A stretch of 57,647 bases of DNA from an uncultured Prochlorococcus sp. (GTDB taxonomy: Bacteria; Cyanobacteriota; Cyanobacteriia; PCC-6307; Cyanobiaceae). Both the position numbers and the translations under genes were made by a program. This document shows, piece by piece, positions 1 to 9,193 of this stretch. The stretch covers positions 1 to 57,647 of the forward strand of contig NZ_CABYWZ010000009.1 in assembly GCF_902522795.1 (NCBI RefSeq), given 5' to 3'. Below the pieces are notes generated by a model, which did not search any database, had not been told where the DNA came from, and was given only the letters and a program-made list of their open reading frames with translations. The stretch's first letter is position 1. Each line of letters opens with the position of its first letter.

Positions 1-31
1 TCATTAAAACTACTTTCAAGAAAATTTCCAA
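1..31 (-). CDS. Probable 5' end of a gene downstream of topA (truncated)
   Basis: On the minus strand a strong purine-rich ribosome binding stretch (GGAGGGAGGA, complement of 32-41) precedes an open frame with possible TTG starts at 31 and 19 and an ATG at 4, all in one frame. The frame leaves the window after about ten codons, so the product cannot be read. In related picocyanobacteria a DUF2232-type membrane protein often follows topA. That is only an expectation from synteny. Confidence 0.3.
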   Translation of the reverse strand, partial: MEIFLKVVLM

Positions 32-111
32 TCCTCCCTCCAGAGCATGATTGCAAGAAAATTAAAAAAATTAATAAAAAAAATTCTTTTTTTTTTAAAA
101 TCATATTTTCT

Positions 112-2718
112 CTAACTTTTCTTTTTCCTTGTAGTTTTTTTATTACTAATCTTTGTTTTTTTTAAAATTGCGCCTTTTTTATCTTTTAGTTTTTCTTCTA
201 AAAGAAATACTGCTTCATCTATGGTAAATTTTTCTATGTCAGTATCTTTGGCAATCGAAACATTAGTTTTGCCGCATTTTAAATAGACACCATATCTTCC
301 ATTTAATATTTGAATTTTTTCTTTAAATTCTTTCGGTTTTCCAAAGTCTTTAAGTACCTCTTGACCACCTCTACCCATTTTTGGCATCGCAAGAATTTCT
401 AATGCTCGTTTTATATCAACAGTAAAAACATCATCCTCTTTCTTTAAGGATCTATTTTCAGATTCAGATTCATTTTTAATCCATTTGATGTAAGGGCCAA
501 ATCTTCCTCTATCAGCTTCAACAATTCCTCCTTCAGGATGAACTCCTAACAATCTAGGTAAACTTAATAGTACAAGCGCTTCATCTAGAGTTAGATCATC
601 AGTTTTCAACTCTTTGGGTAATGAAGCTCTTCTTGGTTTAGCTTTATCTTGATCATTATTTCCCAATTGTACGTAAGGTCCATAAGGGCCAAATCTTAAA
701 AAGACTTTTTCCCCAGTTTTCGGGTCAGTTCCAAGATCTGATGGGCCACTTAAAATTTGATCAACTTGCTTTATATCTAAATCTCCAGGAGTAATATCCA
801 TTGGAAGGTTACCTTTAGCCTGAATTTCATTACCAGATTCATCAATTTTTGTACCCTCTAGCCAAGGTCCGTTAGAGCCTATTCTGACTACGCAAGGAAG
901 GTCTTCGAAATCAACTTGTCTATAAGCTTTACCATCAATATCACCCTCTGTTTTCTGAACTTTTACCTCTAAACCATTTTTACCTTTATAGAAAGTTTCT
1001 AGGTATGGTAGCCACTCAAGATTACCAGAAGATATTTCATCCAATGAAGATTCCATTTTTGCTGTAAAAGTAGTATCAACCAGATCAGGAAAATGTTCTT
1101 CTAATAGAGCAGTAACAGCAAAAGCTGTAAACGTTGGAGCCAAAGTATTGGAAGATATATTCGCATAACCTCTATCAACTATGGTCCCAATAATGCTGGC
1201 ATAGGTAGAAGGTCTCCCAATCCCTTCTTTTTCAAGAACTTTAACTAATGCAGCCTCTGTATATCTTGCAGGAGGTTTAGTTTCATGAAAAGTAGATTCC
1301 TTATTAGTAACTTCAAGACATGTTCCAGTTGTTAAGTTTGGGAGAATAATCTCTTGTTGTTCAAGGGATGAACTTGGGTCATCACTTCCCTCGACATAAG
1401 CTCTGAAGAATCCTGCGAAATCAATACTTTTCCCGCTCGATTTAAATAATCCATCCCCTACGCTAATTTCAGCATTAATCATTGTTAACCTAGCTTCCGC
1501 CATTTGACTAGCTACAGTTCTTTTCCAAATTAAATCGTAAAGTGATAAGTCTCTACCAGTTAGATTAGTTTCCTTTGGTGTTTTAAATACCTCACCTGCC
1601 GGCCTAATAGCTTCGTGTGCTTCTTGAGCATTTCTTGCAGTTGAATTAAATTGTCTTGGTGAGTTAGATAAATATTCTTTTCCATACATAGAACTGACAC
1701 ATTCTCTAGCAGCTCTTGTGGCTTGTTCGGAGAGATGAACTGAATCAGTTCTCATATATGTTATGAAACCTCTCTCATATAGACCTTGTGCACATCTCAT
1801 AGTTTCTCTTGCAGACAAACGAAGCTTCCTATTTGATTCTTGTTGTAATGTGCTAGTTGTAAATGGAGGAACTGGCTTACGAGTGGATGGCTTTTTTTCG
1901 ATTTTTGAGACTAACCAATCCTCTGAGGAAAAAGTCTTCAATAAATCATTTACTTTCTCTTCTCTAATTATTAAAGATTTGTTTCCTTCTTTTAATTTAC
2001 CGGTTTGTTCGTCGAAATCGGAACCGTTAGAAATTCTTTGACCGTTTAAACTGAATAATTTAGTTTCGAAAGTAATATTATCTTTTACTAGGGAAGCTTT
2101 AATCCCCCAGTAACTAGCTTTTTTAAAGGATCTTCTTTGTCTCTCTCGCCTAACAAGAAGTCTTACAGAAACTGATTGGACACGACCAGCAGATAGTCGG
2201 GGGGCTACCTTCTTCCAAAGTAAAGGAGATAATTCATATCCAAAAAGCCTGTCCAAGATTCTTCTTGTTTCTTGAGCCTGAACAAGTTCCATATCAATTT
2301 CTCTTGTTTGGTCTAAAGCTTTATTAATTGCCTTTTTTGTGATTTCATGAAAAACCATTCTCTTAGTTGGTATTTTAGGCTTAAGTATTTGCAAGAGATG
2401 CCAGCTAATACTCTCTCCCTCTCTATCCTCATCAGTTGCCAGTAATAGCTGGTTCGCACCTTTCAATGCATCTTTTAACTCTTTAACAACCTTTTTCTTA
2501 TCTTTTGGAACTATATAAAGTGGTTCAAAATCTTCTGTTGTATTAACTCCTATCCTTGACCATTTTTCCTTTTTAACCGCAGCAGGTATTTCAGCAGCTC
2601 CTTTTGGAAGATCTCTTACATGTCCCATTGAAGCGAGAACTTCATAATTAGGAGGCAAAAACTTTCTTATAGTTTTTGCTTTGGTGGGACTTTCAACAAT
2701 AACAAGTGTGTGATCCAA
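112..2718 (-). CDS. topA: DNA topoisomerase I (type IA)
   Basis: Relaxes negative supercoils through a covalent tyrosine intermediate in the cytoplasm. The 868-residue protein opens with a Toprim domain: IVESPTKAK with Glu9, and the metal-binding ATDEDREGE stretch with DEDRE at 96-100. The catalytic tyrosine lies in GFITYMRTDS (Tyr321). The C-terminal third carries repeated FGPY/YGVYLK-type modules in place of zinc fingers and ends in a lysine-rich tail (about 855-868) suited to DNA contact, the usual cyanobacterial arrangement. It is divergent from ndhB across 175 bases. Length and motifs fit the family fully. Confidence 0.98.
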   Translation of the reverse strand: MDHTLVIVESPTKAKTIRKFLPPNYEVLASMGHVRDLPKGAAEIPAAVKKEKWSRIGVNTTEDFEPLYIVPKDKKKVVKELKDALKGANQLLLATDEDREGESISWHLLQILKPKIPTKRMVFHEITKKAINKALDQTREIDMELVQAQETRRILDRLFGYELSPLLWKKVAPRLSAGRVQSVSVRLLVRRERQRRSFKKASYWGIKASLVKDNITFETKLFSLNGQRISNGSDFDEQTGKLKEGNKSLIIREEKVNDLLKTFSSEDWLVSKIEKKPSTRKPVPPFTTSTLQQESNRKLRLSARETMRCAQGLYERGFITYMRTDSVHLSEQATRAARECVSSMYGKEYLSNSPRQFNSTARNAQEAHEAIRPAGEVFKTPKETNLTGRDLSLYDLIWKRTVASQMAEARLTMINAEISVGDGLFKSSGKSIDFAGFFRAYVEGSDDPSSSLEQQEIILPNLTTGTCLEVTNKESTFHETKPPARYTEAALVKVLEKEGIGRPSTYASIIGTIVDRGYANISSNTLAPTFTAFAVTALLEEHFPDLVDTTFTAKMESSLDEISSGNLEWLPYLETFYKGKNGLEVKVQKTEGDIDGKAYRQVDFEDLPCVVRIGSNGPWLEGTKIDESGNEIQAKGNLPMDITPGDLDIKQVDQILSGPSDLGTDPKTGEKVFLRFGPYGPYVQLGNNDQDKAKPRRASLPKELKTDDLTLDEALVLLSLPRLLGVHPEGGIVEADRGRFGPYIKWIKNESESENRSLKKEDDVFTVDIKRALEILAMPKMGRGGQEVLKDFGKPKEFKEKIQILNGRYGVYLKCGKTNVSIAKDTDIEKFTIDEAVFLLEEKLKDKKGAILKKTKISNKKTTRKKKS

Positions 2719-2893
2719 GGTTTATTTCAAAAATTGGTGTTTTTGTTCTGTTAGGGCATATTATGATTATTTGAAGCTTTTTCAAGTATTTTCTTCTGAA
2801 AATTTCAAAAATCATACCCACAAATTATAATCAAGTTAAGATTAACTCTTAGACCCTTACAAACAAACATCTAATTTAATCCAATTTAATAAA

Positions 2894-4414
2894 GTGCCCA
2901 ACGAAATCTTTACAATTAATTTAAATGCTCAAGCCATTATTCCAGAGGCTTTTATTCTATTAGGTATTGTTGGAACACTTTTTGTAGATTTAGCTGGAGA
3001 AAAAACTGCATCAAAATGGGCACCGATAATTTGCTATTTATCAATTGGCAGCTCTCTCGTTAGTTTGGCATTGCAATGGAGTAATCCTGTAGAAAGCGCA
3101 TTCCTTGGGTCCTTTAATTCAGATAATTTGGCAATCGCATTTAGAGCAATAATTTCTTTATCAACCTTAATATCTTTACTTATAAGTTGGCGGTATACAG
3201 AACAAAGTGGTAGCCCAATTGGCGAGTTTGCTGCGATAGTTCTTTCGGCCACCCTTGGAGCAATGCTTTTGTGTGGATCTACTGACCTTATTAGTGTATT
3301 TATATCTCTGGAAACTTTATCCGTAGCAAGTTACTTACTTTCTGGTTACCTCAAGAGAGATCCAAGAAGTTCAGAAGCGGCCTTAAAATACCTCCTTGTT
3401 GGATCAGCTGCTGCTGCTGTCTATTTGTATGGATCCTCTTTTCTTTATGGATTAAGTGGTTCAACAAACTTAACGACAATAGGTTTAGAAATTATCAATA
3501 AGCCATCCTTTATTACTTCACTAGCTCTTGTATTTGTCTTATCAACAGTTGCCTTTAAAATTGCTGCTGTTCCCTTTCATCAATGGACTCCTGATGTATA
3601 TGAGGGTTCACCTACACCTGTAGTAGCTTTTTTATCTGTTGGTTCAAAAACAGCGGGCTTTGCATTTGCCATAAGAATATTAAGCACAACTTTCTCTTCT
3701 TTTGACGAAGAATGGAAACTTTTATTTACCATTTTGGCAATATTGAGCATGGCTCTAGGAAATGTTGTAGCTCTAGCTCAAACCTCAATGAAAAGGATGC
3801 TAGCTTACAGTTCTATTGGACAAGCAGGATTTGTAATGATTGGAATAGTATCTGGCACACAAGATGGTTTATCATCTGCTGTTTTATATTTGGCTGCATA
3901 TTTATTTATGAATTTGGGTGCATTTTCTTGTGTAATACTTTTCTCACTAAGAACTGGTTCCGACAGAATTCTTGATTACTCAGGACTTTACCAAAAAGAT
4001 CCTCTCATTACATTAGGCTTAAGCCTTTGTCTTCTATCTCTTGGAGGGTTACCTCCAATGTTGGGATTCTTTGGAAAGATATACTTGTTCTTTGCAGGTT
4101 GGGCGAATCATCAATATCTACTTGTAATTGTTGGATTAGTAACTTCAGTTATATCTATTTATTACTACATTTCAGTGATAAAAATGATGGTAGTAAAAGA
4201 ACCACAGGAAGCTTCTGAAATAGTCAAATCATATCCAGAAATTAATTGGGGAATTGTAGGATTACCACCCTTGAGAATTGCACTTTATACTTGCGTGGCG
4301 GTAACTGCTCTTGGAGGAATCCTATCTAATCCTCTTTTTAAATTAGCCAATACAGCAGTTTCAGAAACTCCTTTCTTACAAGATATTATTGCTACAGCAA
4401 ACAATATTTCCTAG
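2894..4414 (+). CDS. ndhB: NAD(P)H-quinone oxidoreductase subunit 2 (NdhB)
   Basis: Proton-pumping antiporter-like membrane subunit of the thylakoid NDH-1 complex, used in respiration, cyclic electron flow and CO2 uptake. The 506-residue protein is almost entirely transmembrane helices. It has the antiporter-family core, including [19 protein letters not shown] near residues 230-250, which holds a conserved helix break, and lysines in the membrane region. The start is GTG at 2894, which gives the [12 protein letters not shown]-terminus typical of picocyanobacterial NdhB. An ABC ATPase follows 16 bases downstream and may be co-transcribed. No other ndh gene is in the window, as expected for dispersed cyanobacterial ndh genes. 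Confidence 0.97.
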   Translation: MPNEIFTINLNAQAIIPEAFILLGIVGTLFVDLAGEKTASKWAPIICYLSIGSSLVSLALQWSNPVESAFLGSFNSDNLAIAFRAIISLSTLISLLISWRYTEQSGSPIGEFAAIVLSATLGAMLLCGSTDLISVFISLETLSVASYLLSGYLKRDPRSSEAALKYLLVGSAAAAVYLYGSSFLYGLSGSTNLTTIGLEIINKPSFITSLALVFVLSTVAFKIAAVPFHQWTPDVYEGSPTPVVAFLSVGSKTAGFAFAIRILSTTFSSFDEEWKLLFTILAILSMALGNVVALAQTSMKRMLAYSSIGQAGFVMIGIVSGTQDGLSSAVLYLAAYLFMNLGAFSCVILFSLRTGSDRILDYSGLYQKDPLITLGLSLCLLSLGGLPPMLGFFGKIYLFFAGWANHQYLLVIVGLVTSVISIYYYISVIKMMVVKEPQEASEIVKSYPEINWGIVGLPPLRIALYTCVAVTALGGILSNPLFKLANTAVSETPFLQDIIATANNIS

Positions 4415-4430
4415 AAGAATTCTTCAATAA

Positions 4431-5117
4431 ATGTCTAAGAAAGTTGCAAGTTTAGAAAATATATCTAAAACATATGGGAAAGAGGATTTAACTGTCAAAG
4501 CCTTAGACAGCATAAATTTAGAAATTTATAAAGGTGATTATTTAGCTGTAATGGGAGCAAGTGGCTCAGGTAAAAGTACAGCTATGAATATTATTGGATG
4601 TTTAGATAGACCATCTGAAGGTATTTATAAATTAAATGGTATTCCTGTTGAGAATTTATCTGATGATGAGCTCGCGGAAATACGTAACCAAAAATTAGGC
4701 TTCGTTTTTCAACAATTTCATCTTCTTTCAGACGCAACTGCACTTGAAAACGTAACTTTGCCCATGATTTATGCTGGTATTGAGCCTGAGCAAAGATTAG
4801 AGCGAGGTAAGAATGCCTTAAAAAAAGTTGGTCTTTCAGAAAGGATGAATAATCGCCCAAACCAATTATCAGGGGGTCAACAACAACGAGTTGCTATTGC
4901 GAGGGCTATTATCAATAACCCTGCAATTTTGTTAGCCGACGAACCTACTGGAGCACTAGATTCAAAAACCACTGAAGATGTATTAGATCTTTTTGACAAA
5001 CTGCATGAATCTGGAATAACTATAGTTTTAGTTACGCATGAAGATGAAGTTGCAAATCGGGCAAAAAAAATAGCTAAATTTAAGGATGGAAGAATAGTTG
5101 AATTAAAAGTTAATTAA
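4431..5117 (+). CDS. ABC transporter ATP-binding protein, LolD/MacB/DevA type
   Basis: ATPase subunit of an export-type or lipoprotein-release-type ABC transporter. All motifs are present in 228 residues: Walker A GASGSGKST (42-50), Q-loop FVFQQFH, signature LSGGQQQR, Walker B ILLADEPTGALD and switch histidine LVTHE. The Q-loop and signature wording matches the LolD/MacB group, which in cyanobacteria includes DevA-like exporters. No permease partner is encoded nearby, so the substrate cannot be inferred. It lies 16 bases after ndhB and ends 2 bases before the convergent birA. Confidence 0.9.
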   Translation: MSKKVASLENISKTYGKEDLTVKALDSINLEIYKGDYLAVMGASGSGKSTAMNIIGCLDRPSEGIYKLNGIPVENLSDDELAEIRNQKLGFVFQQFHLLSDATALENVTLPMIYAGIEPEQRLERGKNALKKVGLSERMNNRPNQLSGGQQQRVAIARAIINNPAILLADEPTGALDSKTTEDVLDLFDKLHESGITIVLVTHEDEVANRAKKIAKFKDGRIVELKVN

Positions 5118-5119
5118 AT

Positions 5120-5869
5120 TCAAAACCTTCTAATTACCTTCACTTGAGTTTCATTTTCAATTCTTAAATTCCCATTCGAATCAATATCTTTAATTTTCCA
5201 TGTATGAGGACAATAACCACTAGGTAAAAAACTTTTAGTAAGAAACTTATTTGCAGATTTAATTACATATTCTTTCTTCTTATTACATTCAATTGAATCA
5301 TTAAAAGCTTTAAGAACTTTGGCTGTCCAATAATGTTGATTAATATTCTTAGTTTGAAGTACTTTTGATAATGAAATACCTTCTGATGGAGTGTAATTTA
5401 AAACATTCATGCCAAGTCCTACTCTTACGTAGATAATTTCTTTTCCTCTTGTAATAACCCTTGGCAAAAATCCAATCAACTTTTTTGAACCAAGAAAAAT
5501 ATCATTTGGCCATTTCAAACAAACATTTATATTCTCTTGTCTAAGCATTTCACATAACTTAATACCTAAAGACAAATTAAATATTTGACATTCAAATTCT
5601 TTTGAAAATATTGGGTAAGCTGCACTTAACCAAATCCCGCCTTTTGGTGAAATCCAAGTTTTTGAGTTTTGGCCAACTCCTGAGAACTGTTCTCTTGCGA
5701 TTATAGCTAAAGGCTGATTTTTCTTTATTTCAGAATATTCAAAAAAGTTTGTTAGCTCATTTTCGGTACTTTTACATTTTATTTTGTAATGAAGTGTCCA
5801 GGTTGGATATTGACCCTGAATTTTTTTTAAATAAAAAATTGTCTTAGCTGCAGGTCCAATAACTTTCAC
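5120..5869 (-). CDS. birA: Biotin--[acetyl-CoA-carboxylase] ligase
   Basis: Attaches biotin to the carboxyl carrier protein of acetyl-CoA carboxylase. The 249-residue protein has the BirA/LplA catalytic fold: SGVGQNSKTW (63-72) in the place of the biotinyl-AMP loop, KWPND (119-123) and GLGMNVL (151-157). There is no N-terminal helix-turn-helix, so it is a ligase only and not a repressor. The adenylate loop is degenerate compared with the classic GRGRRGR, as is common in this lineage. It is divergent from the DUF721 gene and convergent with the ABC ATPase, whose stop lies 2 bases away. Confidence 0.88.
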   Translation of the reverse strand: MKVIGPAAKTIFYLKKIQGQYPTWTLHYKIKCKSTENELTNFFEYSEIKKNQPLAIIAREQFSGVGQNSKTWISPKGGIWLSAAYPIFSKEFECQIFNLSLGIKLCEMLRQENINVCLKWPNDIFLGSKKLIGFLPRVITRGKEIIYVRVGLGMNVLNYTPSEGISLSKVLQTKNINQHYWTAKVLKAFNDSIECNKKKEYVIKSANKFLTKSFLPSGYCPHTWKIKDIDSNGNLRIENETQVKVIRRF

Positions 5870-5944
5870 AAATTTTTTATTAAAACAACGAGCATCTTTT
5901 TAAAGATTAGATTAACTTTAGTCTCAATAAGTAAATTTTACAAA

Positions 5945-6430
5945 TTGGACAAAAAGTATTTGCCAATAGTGAATAGAAGGAATCCACATCTATTAAAAAA
6001 TTGTCTTGATAATTTCAAAAAATCATGCGGAGACTTAGATAAACTCTCTAAAATCAACGAAAACTGGAAGAACTTAATCGGATTAGAACTATTTCAAGAA
6101 TGTAAACCATTAAATATTGAAAAAAAAATACTTACTATTGCAGTAAATCATCCACAGTGGCGCCAAGCTTTAATCTATAACAAGCATAAATTAAAAGAGA
6201 GAATAGAGAAAATTGGAATAACTTTGAATGAAATAAAAATAATACAAAATTATGAAATTAAAAATAAAAATATCAAAGCTACTAATGCAAAGATAGTTTG
6301 GGCAAAGCATCCAAGCAGAATCAGTCAAAATAATATGTGCATTTGTACTCTTTGTCATTCCCCTACTCCTGAGGGCGAAATCAAAAGATGGGGGAAGTGT
6401 TCTTTTTGTTGGAGAAAAATAAAAAACTAA
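5945..6430 (+). CDS. DUF721 (DciA-like) protein with C-terminal zinc ribbon
   Basis: The central part (about residues 30-110: ENWKNLIG, then VNHPQWRQALIYNKHKLKERI) matches the DUF721 family, which is related to DciA, a protein linked to the replicative helicase in many bacteria. The C-terminus carries a candidate zinc ribbon with CICTLC (Cys132, 134, 137) and CSFC (Cys152, 155). The start appears to be TTG at 5945, since no in-frame ATG lies close. It is divergent from birA and convergent with menG (5 bases apart). The family assignment is good. A role in helicase loading is inferred from family relatives only. Confidence 0.78.
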   Translation: MDKKYLPIVNRRNPHLLKNCLDNFKKSCGDLDKLSKINENWKNLIGLELFQECKPLNIEKKILTIAVNHPQWRQALIYNKHKLKERIEKIGITLNEIKIIQNYEIKNKNIKATNAKIVWAKHPSRISQNNMCICTLCHSPTPEGEIKRWGKCSFCWRKIKN

Positions 6431-6435
6431 ATTCT

Positions 6436-7137
6436 TTATTTAACTAAAATTAGTATTCCCATTTGCCCCCCCAAAATAGTCCTATATTCAGCTTTTTTAA
6501 ATCCAACTTCCTTAGCAATATTTATAAGCTCATTTTTCTTTGGGAAATTACTAATACTTTTTTCAATATATTCGTACTCTGGACCTAAATTAAAAAGCCG
6601 CGAAATTGTTACTACAATTAATCTCAAATAAATTTTCTGAAAAATATTGGATAAAGAATTTCTTGTTGAGTGATTAAAATCCAAAAATCCTGCCCTTCCC
6701 TTATCCTTCAAAAGATCAAAAACTTTTTTTATTCCTTCTTCAACATTATTTAAGTTTCTAAGTCCATATGACATGCAAATCCCATCAAAATTTTTTGAAT
6801 AATCATTAATTTCTAATACATCTTTAATTTCCCACTTAATAAATTTATTATTTTTTAGCTCTGATTTTTTTTTTGCAATATTTAAGATATCCACTGCACT
6901 GTCAATCCCAGTAATTGAACCCCTTGGACTAACTCTTTCAGAAATTAAGAATGCTAAATCTCCAGTTCCACAGCATAAATCAGCCCAATCTTCGCCATTT
7001 AAAGGTTCTAATAAATTAACTAATTTCCTTTTCCATAATCTGTGCAGCCCAAAACTTAATAGATTATTTAAAAAGTCATATTTATAAGAAATTTTATTAA
7101 ATATATTTTGGACTTCGATAGTTTTTGTGAATTTCAT
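6436..7137 (-). CDS. menG: Demethylphylloquinone methyltransferase (UbiE/MenG family)
   Basis: SAM-dependent C-methyltransferase that completes phylloquinone, the A1 electron carrier of photosystem I. The 233-residue protein has the UbiE/COQ5 layout: N-terminal NIFNKISYKYDFLNNLLSFG, SAM motif I DLCCGTGDLA (53-62), SYGLRNL near 125 and GFLDFNHS. In cyanobacteria this family member acts on 2-phytyl-1,4-naphthoquinone, which is why menG is preferred over ubiE. It lies downstream of hisF on the same strand with a 44-base gap. Confidence 0.93.
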   Translation of the reverse strand: MKFTKTIEVQNIFNKISYKYDFLNNLLSFGLHRLWKRKLVNLLEPLNGEDWADLCCGTGDLAFLISERVSPRGSITGIDSAVDILNIAKKKSELKNNKFIKWEIKDVLEINDYSKNFDGICMSYGLRNLNNVEEGIKKVFDLLKDKGRAGFLDFNHSTRNSLSNIFQKIYLRLIVVTISRLFNLGPEYEYIEKSISNFPKKNELINIAKEVGFKKAEYRTILGGQMGILILVK

Positions 7138-7181
7138 TTTTAAATTTTTAAACTTATTTTTTTTGGTATTAAATTAAATTT

Positions 7182-7952
7182 TTATTCATATGGTCTAATT
7201 GGAAGATTTTTTTCGAGAAGGAAAGTTTTTATTTCTTGTAGAGTAAGTTTCTTATCATGAAGTAATGATGCTAAAAGTGCGGCAGATGCCCTGCCTTCAT
7301 TGAAAACATCATAGATATCTTCTAAACAACCTGCCCCTCCGGAAGCAATTACTGGGATATCAACAATATTTGCAACAGATTCTGTCAAATTTAAATCATA
7401 TCCATTCTGTGTTCCATCACCATCCATTGAAGTAAGCAATATTTCCCCTGCGCCTAACTCCTCAACTTTCTTTGCCCAACTTAATACATCTATACCAGTA
7501 TTTTCTCTCCCTCCTTTCACATATACCTCCCATTCGTCAATCTTATCAACTTTTCTTCGAGCATCAATTGCTATAACGATGCATTGATTACCAAATTCTC
7601 TAGAACTTTCAGAAATTAAATAGGGATTTCTTACGGCTGAGGAATTCAAACTCACTTTATCTGCTCCTGCTCTTAAAAGATCATTAATAGAAGAGACAGA
7701 ATCTATACCTCCACCTACTGTAAAAGGAATTTTTACTGATTTTGCTGTCCTAGAAACAAGGTCAACTAATGTATTCCTATTTTCCACGCTTGCTCTAATA
7801 TCTAAAAATACCAATTCATCTGCGCCTTCATCAGAGTACCTACAAGCCAATTCAACAGGATCTCCTGAGTCTCTTAAGTTAACAAAATTTACACCTTTAA
7901 CGACTCTGCCATAGGCGACATCTAAACAAGGAATTAAACGAAGAGCTACCAT
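7182..7952 (-). CDS. hisF: Imidazole glycerol phosphate synthase cyclase subunit
   Basis: Makes imidazole glycerol phosphate and AICAR from PRFAR, using ammonia supplied by HisH. The 256-residue TIM barrel has the two catalytic aspartates at the expected places, Asp11 in PCLDV and Asp130 in IAIDARR, plus phosphate-binding glycine stretches VGGGI (79-83) and ASGGAG in the C-terminal half. Length is standard. It is divergent from the DUF2862 gene across 59 bases. No other his gene is nearby. Confidence 0.97.
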   Translation of the reverse strand: MVALRLIPCLDVAYGRVVKGVNFVNLRDSGDPVELACRYSDEGADELVFLDIRASVENRNTLVDLVSRTAKSVKIPFTVGGGIDSVSSINDLLRAGADKVSLNSSAVRNPYLISESSREFGNQCIVIAIDARRKVDKIDEWEVYVKGGRENTGIDVLSWAKKVEELGAGEILLTSMDGDGTQNGYDLNLTESVANIVDIPVIASGGAGCLEDIYDVFNEGRASAALLASLLHDKKLTLQEIKTFLLEKNLPIRPYE

Positions 7953-8011
7953 TTTAGTAAAAATTGTCCAAATGCTGTTAATCTTGCATAATAGCTTCCA
8001 TTTTACCTCTT

Positions 8012-8236
8012 ATGGCTGAAACAAAATTATTACCCAAAATCGGTAGTAAAATTAAAATTAACATTAACAAAGTAAAAGATAGACTACCAGCTAAATTAAT
8101 TGATCAAATATCCTCTAATCCGAAAGCCGTAATAACAGGCTATAAAATGACAGACGGCAGGAGTATTGGGATCACCGCAAAATTTCAGAATGGTGAGCAA
8201 AATTGGTTTTTCCCAGAAGAAATTGAGAAAGGTTAA
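8012..8236 (+). CDS. DUF2862 small cyanobacterial protein
   Basis: A 74-residue soluble protein matching the DUF2862 family of cyanobacteria. The first half is lysine-rich, and the second half ends in the typical NGEQNWFFPEEIE motif. No signal peptide or membrane helix is seen. Its stop lies 8 bases before the chlG start, so the two genes are probably one transcript. The biochemical function is unknown. The pairing with chlorophyll synthase is the only hint, and it is weak. Confidence 0.8.
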   Translation: MAETKLLPKIGSKIKININKVKDRLPAKLIDQISSNPKAVITGYKMTDGRSIGITAKFQNGEQNWFFPEEIEKG

Positions 8237-8244
8237 AGAGTAAA

Positions 8245-9192
8245 GTGAATGATCCAAAACAACTATTAGGAATTAAGGGTGCCTCTGAAACATCAAGCAT
8301 ATGGAAACTCCGTGTACAGTTAATGAAACCCATAACGTGGATCCCTTTGATATGGGGTGTTATTTGTGGAGCAGCTGCAAGTGGGAATTTTGAATGGACA
8401 TTTAGTAATGTTCTAGCTTCATTGGCATGTATGTTGATGAGTGGACCACTTTTAGCTGGTTATACCCAAACCATAAATGATTTTTTTGATAAAGAAATTG
8501 ATGCAATTAATGAACCAAATAGACCAATTCCTTCTGGCAAAATTTCAATTAAAGATGTAAAAATACAAATCTGGGTATTACTTATAGCTGGTTTAATAGT
8601 TGCTTTTCTATTAGATTTATATGCTAAGCACAGCTTTCCCTCCGTCTTACTTTTGGCATTAGGAGGTTCCTTTGTTAGTTATATATATTCTGCTCCACCA
8701 CTCAAATTAAAACAAAATGGTTGGCTTGGAAATTATGCATTAGGAGCATCTTATATAGCTTTACCTTGGTGGGCAGGACAAGCCTTGTTTGGGAAATTAA
8801 CTATCGTGACGGCGTTACTAACACTTGCTTATAGCCTCTCAGGACTTGGAATTGCTGTTATTAATGATTTCAAAAGTGTTGAAGGAGACTCAAAGCTAGG
8901 CTTAAATTCTCTACCAGTAGTATTTGGAATTAAAAATGCAAGTAGAATAAGCGCGGGACTGATTGACATTTTTCAATTAGCAATGGTTGTAGTATTAGTC
9001 ATTATTGGTCAACATTTAGCCTCTGTAATTTTGGTTTTATTGGTAATTCCACAAATTACATTTCAAGATATGTGGTTACTAAGAGATCCTTTGAAGTTTG
9101 ATGTCAAATATCAAGCAAGTGCCCAACCGTTCCTTATAACTGGAATGTTAGTTACAGCTTTAGCGATAGGACATAGTTTTTTAGTTGCTTAA
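8245..9192 (+). CDS. chlG: Chlorophyll synthase (ChlG)
   Basis: Esterifies (divinyl) chlorophyllide with phytyl or geranylgeranyl diphosphate in the thylakoid membrane, the last step of chlorophyll synthesis. The 315-residue UbiA-superfamily protein has the first aspartate-rich motif NDFFDKEID (78-86), followed by the NRPIPSG signature, and a second aspartate motif NDFKSVEGDSKLG near 207-219. About nine hydrophobic helices follow. The start is GTG at 8245. It sits between DUF2862 and a penicillin-binding protein with almost no spacing. Confidence 0.96.
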   Translation: MNDPKQLLGIKGASETSSIWKLRVQLMKPITWIPLIWGVICGAAASGNFEWTFSNVLASLACMLMSGPLLAGYTQTINDFFDKEIDAINEPNRPIPSGKISIKDVKIQIWVLLIAGLIVAFLLDLYAKHSFPSVLLLALGGSFVSYIYSAPPLKLKQNGWLGNYALGASYIALPWWAGQALFGKLTIVTALLTLAYSLSGLGIAVINDFKSVEGDSKLGLNSLPVVFGIKNASRISAGLIDIFQLAMVVVLVIIGQHLASVILVLLVIPQITFQDMWLLRDPLKFDVKYQASAQPFLITGMLVTALAIGHSFLVA

Positions 9193-9193
9193 G

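Noticed and set aside
9185..9193. TTG 9185 as start of the penicillin-binding protein
   Set aside because: It would overlap chlG by 8 bases for three extra residues. GTG 9194 is simpler, although TTG cannot be excluded.
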